Shown piece by piece: positions 32,449 to 37,223 of a DNA stretch of 37,223 nucleotides. The DNA is from an uncultured Bacteroidales bacterium (lineage in GTDB: Bacteria; Bacteroidota; Bacteroidia; Bacteroidales; FEN-979): assembly GCA_903916595.1 (NCBI GenBank), contig CAIWXI010000073.1, positions 1-37,223 of the forward strand, given 5' to 3'. Every line of letters begins with the position of its first letter. Positions within the stretch are counted from its first letter, which is position 1. Both the position numbers and the translations under genes were made by a program. The notes below the pieces were generated by a model. It saw nothing but the letters and a program-made list of their open reading frames with translations. It searched no databases and had not been told where the DNA came from.

Positions 32449-33165
32449 ATGGAAAAAAACAAGATAAAATACAAGGTACTCATCATTGATGACGAAGCGC
32501 AAATCCGTCGTCTTCTCAGGATGACACTGGAGACAAACGAATACAAGGTTTTTGAAGCAGCTTCTGCAAAAGAAGGCATGCTTGCCGTTACGATGAACCA
32601 TCCCGATGTGATCCTCCTCGACCTGGGACTACCCGATGAAAGCGGACTGAGCCTGCTGGGTCGTCTGCGCGAATGGTCGGCCGTGCCCGTAATCATACTT
32701 ACCGTTCAGGATTCGGAAACAGTCATGATCACTGCCCTTGATTCCGGAGCCGATGATTATGTTACAAAACCTTTTAACGCAGGTGAACTGCTCGCCAGGA
32801 TCAGGGTCGCCATACGTCATTCACTGAGGATGGATGAATCTCCGGTGTTTCGCTCCGGCAGCCTTGAAGTTGATATCAACAGCAGGGTTACAAGGCTGAA
32901 TAAAAATGAAGCGAAGCTAACTGCCACAGAATATTCTCTTCTGCTTATTTTTATAAGGAATGCAGGTAAGGTACTTACCCATTCTTATATCAGCCGTGAG
33001 ATCTGGAGCGCACCCTATGCTGATAATGCTCAGATCCTAAGGGTTCATATTGCGCAGCTTCGTAAAAAAATTGAAAATGATCCTTCGGTCCCTGAACTTC
33101 TTATCACCGAACCGGGAGTGGGATACAGACTTAAACTGCTGCCTGTTCCTGAAGATCATGCATGA
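32449..33165 (+). CDS. KdpE-like OmpR-family response regulator
   Basis: A 238-residue transcription factor from the ATG at 32449, one nt after the kinase stop codon. The receiver domain has Asp14/Asp15 and phosphoacceptor Asp58 (VILLDLGLPDESG), with KPF. The winged-helix DNA-binding domain has LTATEYSLLLIFIRNAGKVLTH, then VHIAQLRKKIENDPS and EPGVGYRL, typical of KdpE. A longer in-frame TTG start at 32437 is unlikely. Its regulon is not evident; the inverted repeat at 30952-30982 is a candidate autoregulatory site by position only. Confidence 0.92.
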   Translation: MEKNKIKYKVLIIDDEAQIRRLLRMTLETNEYKVFEAASAKEGMLAVTMNHPDVILLDLGLPDESGLSLLGRLREWSAVPVIILTVQDSETVMITALDSGADDYVTKPFNAGELLARIRVAIRHSLRMDESPVFRSGSLEVDINSRVTRLNKNEAKLTATEYSLLLIFIRNAGKVLTHSYISREIWSAPYADNAQILRVHIAQLRKKIENDPSVPELLITEPGVGYRLKLLPVPEDHA

Positions 33166-33174
33166 AATTACAAC

Positions 33175-33927
33175 CTATTCGAGGTAGGTCGCTTTTAACA
33201 GCTCTGAATCAACCTTCAGCACATCTCTGAGATAGGCTTCCATTCCCCCAAACGATTGCTCAATCTCATCAAGGGCAGCTTCAAGGTATTCCGGCCTCAC
33301 TTCCATCATCGGCCGGATAATTTCACCGTTCCTTCCATCTTCATTAATCTTTCTGATAAGACGGTCGGTAAATGCCTTCAAATATATATTACTCCTGAAA
33401 TAATCGTGTTTTACGGTTTCCATATCCACTCCAAGAACCAGTAACAGCAATACCGTGGCAATGCCGGTACGGTCCTTGCCTGCTGCACAATGATAAACCA
33501 GGGGGAATTCTGTGGCCTGTTCCAGGGCCCGGAAAAAATCAGCAAAAGCACTGCTGTTTTCACGTATCATTCTACGGTAATCGGTAACCAGAATCCTTTC
33601 CATACCTTCGGCATCATTCCGCCCGAGCAACTCCATAGCCCTCTCCCTGGCTTCATCGGGAATAGTAATCCGCAGTGTATTCTTTACCGAAGGAATAAGT
33701 TCACTGGGAAACAATTCAACCTCCCGGTCTGAACGAAAATCGATTACCAACCCGAGTCCGATCTCTTCCAGCCTGCGAATATCCGCCTCACTTAATTTAT
33801 TCAGGCTGCCACTGCGGTACACCTTGTTCTTCCTGAATTTCCTGCCGCTTTTAGCCTGGATTCCTTCGAGCGAACGAAAATTATGCTGATTCTCAAGAAA
33901 AGGAGAGCCATTAAGCGCATCTATCAT
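33175..33927 (-). CDS. Tyrosine-protein phosphatase (Y_phosphatase3 / dual-specificity type)
   Basis: A 250-residue cytoplasmic phosphatase of the family that hydrolyses phosphotyrosine or phosphoinositide substrates. The signature VYHCAAGKDRTG has the CX5R nucleophile Cys147 and Arg153, and Asp151/Lys150 within the loop as in this family. The N-terminal RDxG-like part reads KVYRSGSLNKLSEADIRRLEEIGL, then VIDFRSDREVELFPS. There is no signal peptide. It converges on the KdpE-like gene (9 nt) and is divergent from the MEMO gene. Confidence 0.9.
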   Translation of the reverse strand: MIDALNGSPFLENQHNFRSLEGIQAKSGRKFRKNKVYRSGSLNKLSEADIRRLEEIGLGLVIDFRSDREVELFPSELIPSVKNTLRITIPDEARERAMELLGRNDAEGMERILVTDYRRMIRENSSAFADFFRALEQATEFPLVYHCAAGKDRTGIATVLLLLVLGVDMETVKHDYFRSNIYLKAFTDRLIRKINEDGRNGEIIRPMMEVRPEYLEAALDEIEQSFGGMEAYLRDVLKVDSELLKATYLE

Positions 33928-33937
33928 ACAGAAATAT

Positions 33938-33945
33938 TAACTTTA
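33938..33945 (+). promoter_or_regulatory. Weak putative -7 element of the MEMO gene (TAACTTTA)
   Basis: One mismatch to TAnnTTTG, about 55 nt before the ATG at 34000. It faces the opposing element at 33972-33979. Confidence 0.3.
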
Positions 33946-33971
33946 CAGAGAATTAATCAGTTTTCAGTCTG

Positions 33972-33979
33972 CAAAAATA
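33972..33979 (-). promoter_or_regulatory. Putative -7 element of the phosphatase gene (TATTTTTG)
   Basis: Perfect TAnnTTTG on the minus strand, 44 nt upstream of the ATG at 33927. Confidence 0.45.
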
Positions 33980-33999
33980 TTGTAATTCCACGAACTAAA

Positions 34000-35097
34000 A
34001 TGAAATCCTTCTTAAATCTTACACTAACCGCGTTGATCCTGATTGTGATGCTAAGCGGTACGCCTCCCGACCGCATCCGCAGACCGGTTGATCCTGTTGG
34101 ATTTGCCACCCGCTCCTGGCAGATGGACTCTGTGATGAAGAGGATTACGAGGCTTCAGGGAGTCACCATGAATGAAGCCTTCGACAAAGGCAACATACAG
34201 AAATTCATGTCATGGAAACTGGCTATTTGCCCTCATGATGATTACACTTACGTGGGATGGCTTTATCCCGCTGTTCTGCGTAACGTGAAGGCCGGAACGG
34301 TGATTGTTCTTGGTGTTGCCCATAAGGCAAAGAGTTTCAATATTGAAAACCGCATGGTTTTCGACAGCTATAACTACTGGCAGGAACCATACGGGGCTGT
34401 AAGAGTTTCGGCCTTGAGGGAAGCTATCATGAATAAACTTCCGAGGTCGGCTTATATCGTCAGCGACAGCCTGCAGCAGGCCGAACATTCGGTGGAAGCA
34501 ATCATCCCTTTCCTTCAGTATTATAACCCAAAAGTTGAGATCGTCTCAATTTTGATACCCGCAATGTCTTTTTCGACAATGAAGAGCCTGGCATCAAGCC
34601 TGGCCGACGCATTATATAACCTGAGCCAGTACAATGATCAAAACCTGCAAATCGGCAGGGATTATTCAATCATAGTCTCGAGCGATGCGGTCCACTATGG
34701 CTGCGAGGACTGGGGCGGATCCGATTACGCTTTTTATGGCTGCGACACTGCGTCTTATTACAAAGCTGTGGATCATGAATATGAGATTATGAGAAATTCG
34801 CTTCTTGGTCAGATCACTGAAAAAAAAGTGCAGTCATTTACTCAATATACTGTTCAGGATACTAATTACCACACTTATAGGTGGACCTGGTGCGGCAGGT
34901 ATTCTGTGCCCTTCGGCCTGCTTACCCTCGCTAAGTTGGAAAGCTCTCTGCGCTCGTCCCCCTCGTCGGGCCAGCTTATCGGGTATTCCACATCCATCGC
35001 CGAAAAACCTGTTCCCGTAAGCGACCTTAAGATGGGGCAAACCGCCAAAGCCACTATCAAACACTGGGTTGGATATGCCGGCATTGGCTACAGGTAA
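34000..35097 (+). CDS. Exported MEMO-family protein (AmmeMemoRadiSam system protein B)
   Basis: From the ATG at 34000 the product has 365 residues. A hydrophobic N-terminus ([15 protein letters not shown]) suggests a signal peptide or membrane anchor, while canonical MEMO is cytosolic. The MEMO metal/catalytic sites are recognisable: [10 protein letters not shown] (PHAGY-type His), [10 protein letters not shown] (second His), [20 protein letters not shown], and [11 protein letters not shown] (the CGR cysteine). In many prokaryotes MEMO is found with AMMECR1 and a radical-SAM enzyme, but neither partner is in the window. A longer frame from 33883 overlaps the divergent phosphatase gene and is rejected. 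The 3' end overlaps the sigma-factor gene by ten nt. Confidence 0.85.
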   Translation: MKSFLNLTLTALILIVMLSGTPPDRIRRPVDPVGFATRSWQMDSVMKRITRLQGVTMNEAFDKGNIQKFMSWKLAICPHDDYTYVGWLYPAVLRNVKAGTVIVLGVAHKAKSFNIENRMVFDSYNYWQEPYGAVRVSALREAIMNKLPRSAYIVSDSLQQAEHSVEAIIPFLQYYNPKVEIVSILIPAMSFSTMKSLASSLADALYNLSQYNDQNLQIGRDYSIIVSSDAVHYGCEDWGGSDYAFYGCDTASYYKAVDHEYEIMRNSLLGQITEKKVQSFTQYTVQDTNYHTYRWTWCGRYSVPFGLLTLAKLESSLRSSPSSGQLIGYSTSIAEKPVPVSDLKMGQTAKATIKHWVGYAGIGYR

Positions 35098-35948
35098 GCC
35101 CTCAGCAGCCTGCTTCGTGAAGAGTGTTTTAGTTTGCGGATGGCCTTTTCCTTGATTTGACGTACCCGTTCGCGGGTCAGTCCAAAGCTGGATCCGATCT
35201 CTTCGAGAGTATAATTGTGCGGATGCCCTATGCCATAGAACATGTTCAGTATCTCCCTTTCCTTTTCGGTAAGGGTCGACAGCGAACGCTGGATTTCCTG
35301 CGACAGGCTTTCCCTGATGAGGTTGTCGTCGGTATCGGGTGTATCAACAGCAACAAAAACATCGATCAATTTGATCTCCTCATCCTGGTCAATAGGCGCA
35401 TCCATAGAGACAATCCTCGTGCCCATCTTCATGGTTTCTGCAACCTTGTGTTCCGGAATCTCTAATTCCCTGGCCAGTTCATCCATTGAAGGGGGCCTTT
35501 CATAGAGCTGTTCAAGCTTCGACAAGGCCTTGCTCATTTTTCCCAAAGAACCTACCTGGTTCAACGGAAGCCTCACTATCCTTGACTGTTCTGCAAGGGC
35601 CTGTAAAATCGATTGCCGTATCCACCATACCGCATAGGAAATAAATTTAAACCCCCGGGTCTCGTCAAACCTCCGGGCCGCTTTGATCAGTCCCACGTTG
35701 CCTTCGTTGATCAGGTCGGGAAGGCTGAGACCCTGGTTCTGGTATTGCTTGGAAACAGAAACCACAAATCGAAGGTTGGCTTTACATAACTTCTCAAACG
35801 CCAACTGGTCCCCAAGCCTTATACGCTGGGCCAGATTCACTTCCTCTTCCGCAGTAATAAGTTCTTCTCTGCCAATGTCTTGAAGGTATTTATCTAAAGA
35901 AGCCGTTTCACGATTTGTGATCGACCTCGAAATCTTAAGTTGTCTCAT
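35088..35948 (-). CDS. rpoD: Primary RNA polymerase sigma factor (sigma-70 family)
   Basis: The housekeeping sigma factor, 286 residues, short because it lacks the long region 1.1/non-conserved segment typical of other phyla. Region 1.2 has [18 protein letters not shown]. Region 2 ([56 protein letters not shown]) contains core- and -10-binding segments. Region 3 and region 4 end with [27 protein letters not shown] for -35 recognition. This matches the Bacteroidota primary sigma (sigma-ABfr type), which recognises TTTG / TAnnTTTG. The many TAnnTTTG elements seen in this window fit that. Confidence 0.93.
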   Translation of the reverse strand: MRQLKISRSITNRETASLDKYLQDIGREELITAEEEVNLAQRIRLGDQLAFEKLCKANLRFVVSVSKQYQNQGLSLPDLINEGNVGLIKAARRFDETRGFKFISYAVWWIRQSILQALAEQSRIVRLPLNQVGSLGKMSKALSKLEQLYERPPSMDELARELEIPEHKVAETMKMGTRIVSMDAPIDQDEEIKLIDVFVAVDTPDTDDNLIRESLSQEIQRSLSTLTEKEREILNMFYGIGHPHNYTLEEIGSSFGLTRERVRQIKEKAIRKLKHSSRSRLLRAYL

Positions 35949-35984
35949 ACTCTTATGACAAGTTTGACCGGCCTGGGGTTGCTT

Positions 35985-37223
35985 CTACCAACTCAATCCG
36001 TAAAAAGCCCTCATCCCGTTGGGGTAAAGCCCATCGATCTGAACCCCGTTTTTATTGCTTGTAAGCGCTTCCTTCAAGGCCCCTATCGAAGTTATGGGCC
36101 GGTTGTCGACATTCACCAGGATAAATCCAGCCTTCAACCCAGCCTGGCTGAATTTTCCGGGTTCAACACGGGTAATCTTAAAGCCGTGCGACAGACGGTA
36201 TCTTGCTTTTTCAGTTTCACCTAGAGGTTCAAATGTGGCACCGTAAAGTGTTAATTTATTGCCTTCTACGGCAACTGTCTGAGTGCTGCTTTCACTCACC
36301 ATCTTAACCTGCAGATCGATCTGCTTACCCTCCCTGAGGACTGATACACTGATCTCGTCACCGGGACTCATCTGCGAGACAGCTTCCATAAGTTCCGACT
36401 TACCGTTCACAGGCTTGCTCTGAATACTAATGATGATATCGCCTTTCTGTATACCGGCTTTTTCTGCTGAACCTCCTGAAACTACATCGTCAATATATAC
36501 CCCGCTGAGACTGCTCAATCCCTTGTCTTTTGCAAACTGATCATCAATCTCGCGATAATAAACACCAAGCCAGACCCTCTTAATCTTACCGAACTTCGCA
36601 AAGTCATCCACAACTTTTTTTACAATGTTAACCGGGATGGCAAATGAATACCCCGTGTAATATCCAGTTCCCGATGCAATAGCCGCGTTGATGCCGATAA
36701 GCTCACCCCTGGTGTTTACAAGAGCTCCCCCGCTGTTGCCAGGGTTGATGGCCGCATCGGTCTGAATAAAAGATTCAACTGCTCCCTTGGAGCCGAGTAT
36801 ATTAATATCCCGCGCTTTTGCGCTCACAATACCGGCGGTCACCGTAGATGTAAGGTTGAATGGGTTACCTACAGCCAAAACCCACTCCCCTATTTTTACA
36901 TCATCACTGTTCCCATAAGCCAGGAATGGCAGATTATTCTCTTCTATGCGGATCAGAGCCAGATCGGTACCCGGGTCCGTACCCACTACAGTGGCTTTAT
37001 AAACCCTTTTATCATTAAGAGTCACAGTAATATCCACTGCATCCTGCACAACATGGTTGTTTGTCACGATGTACCCGTTGGCAGAGACAATGACCCCCGA
37101 CCCCATCGCAGAATAAGGTGAAACATATTCACGCGGTGCCGATTGCCCATAATTAAAGAATGAAAAGAAGTCGTCATACACCAGGCTTTTCTTCTGGAAT
37201 TCAGACTTGATATGAACAACGGC
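35985..37223 (-). CDS. HtrA/DegP-type periplasmic serine protease (5' end beyond the window)
   Basis: The frame runs open to the window edge, so the N-terminus including the signal peptide is missing; 412 residues are present. Counting from the edge, the catalytic triad is His57 (TNNHVV), Asp87 (TDLALIRI) and Ser164 (NPGNSGGAL). A complete PDZ domain follows (WLGVYYREID to VSVLREGKQIDLQVKMV) and a second shorter PDZ-like segment at the end (HGFKITRVEPGKFSQAGLKAGF). This fits the DegP/DegQ family of envelope quality-control proteases. It is 36 nt upstream of rpoD on the same strand. Confidence 0.93.
   Translation of the reverse strand, partial: AVVHIKSEFQKKSLVYDDFFSFFNYGQSAPREYVSPYSAMGSGVIVSANGYIVTNNHVVQDAVDITVTLNDKRVYKATVVGTDPGTDLALIRIEENNLPFLAYGNSDDVKIGEWVLAVGNPFNLTSTVTAGIVSAKARDINILGSKGAVESFIQTDAAINPGNSGGALVNTRGELIGINAAIASGTGYYTGYSFAIPVNIVKKVVDDFAKFGKIKRVWLGVYYREIDDQFAKDKGLSSLSGVYIDDVVSGGSAEKAGIQKGDIIISIQSKPVNGKSELMEAVSQMSPGDEISVSVLREGKQIDLQVKMVSESSTQTVAVEGNKLTLYGATFEPLGETEKARYRLSHGFKITRVEPGKFSQAGLKAGFILVNVDNRPITSIGALKEALTSNKNGVQIDGLYPNGMRAFYGLSW

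Noticed and set aside
33883-33999. Upstream extension of the MEMO gene to 33883
   Set aside because: It overlaps the divergent phosphatase gene and precedes a typical hydrophobic N-terminus beginning at 34000.

Overview
The window is a piece of a Bacteroidota chromosome, most likely a Bacteroidales-like environmental lineage. The evidence is a C-terminal type IX secretion (T9SS) sorting domain at the end of the 8714-10027 product, a TonB-dependent receptor with a carboxypeptidase-D-like N-terminus, a short primary sigma factor of the Bacteroidota type (35088-35948), a yajC/ybbR/coaE cluster, and many copies of the Bacteroidota -7 promoter element TAnnTTTG just upstream of genes. Most genes are ordinary core genes. 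No tRNA, rRNA, CRISPR array, IS element or phage gene was seen.

Layout. 1-3252: rfbD and a phosphohexomutase, embedded in dense octamer and heptamer tandem repeats. 3269-7592: an exported Omp85-like protein, an HPt phosphotransfer protein, then (minus strand) recA followed by a TPR lipoprotein. 7593-10175: a repeat-bearing gap, nth, a T9SS-secreted CxxCH protein and another repeat array. 10176-14120: rlmD, aroK, then the operon DUF1573 lipoprotein-yajC-ybbR-coaE. 14103-17907: a TonB receptor with a small unknown partner, and mqnA (futalosine route to menaquinone). 17938-24829: yidC, pyrG, a PPDK/PEP-synthase regulatory protein, and divergently gap coupled to a receiver-histidine kinase. 24890-30802: an OprB-like porin, divergent from a coupled pair made of a lipocalin/AttH-like protein and a rifampin-phosphotransferase/PEP-synthase-like enzyme, then an unknown lipoprotein. 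31008-37223: a KdpDE-like two-component pair without kdpABC, a tyrosine phosphatase, an exported MEMO-family protein, the primary sigma factor, and an HtrA/DegP protease cut by the window edge.

The most unusual non-coding content is a family of intergenic repeats. An 8-bp unit (CACCATTT and variants) forms long arrays that run almost to the start codons of pgm, rfbD and rlmD. An invariant 47-nt core with a hairpin is inserted in these arrays; it occurs four times without any difference I could see, always oriented toward the downstream gene. A separate 7-bp satellite has 23 in-register units drawn from only three variants. The most unusual coding content is the 26317-29723 pair: an ATP/PEP-type phosphotransferase with an intact swivelling histidine domain, translationally coupled to a conserved-looking protein that I cannot firmly name. 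Its substrate cannot be read from sequence.
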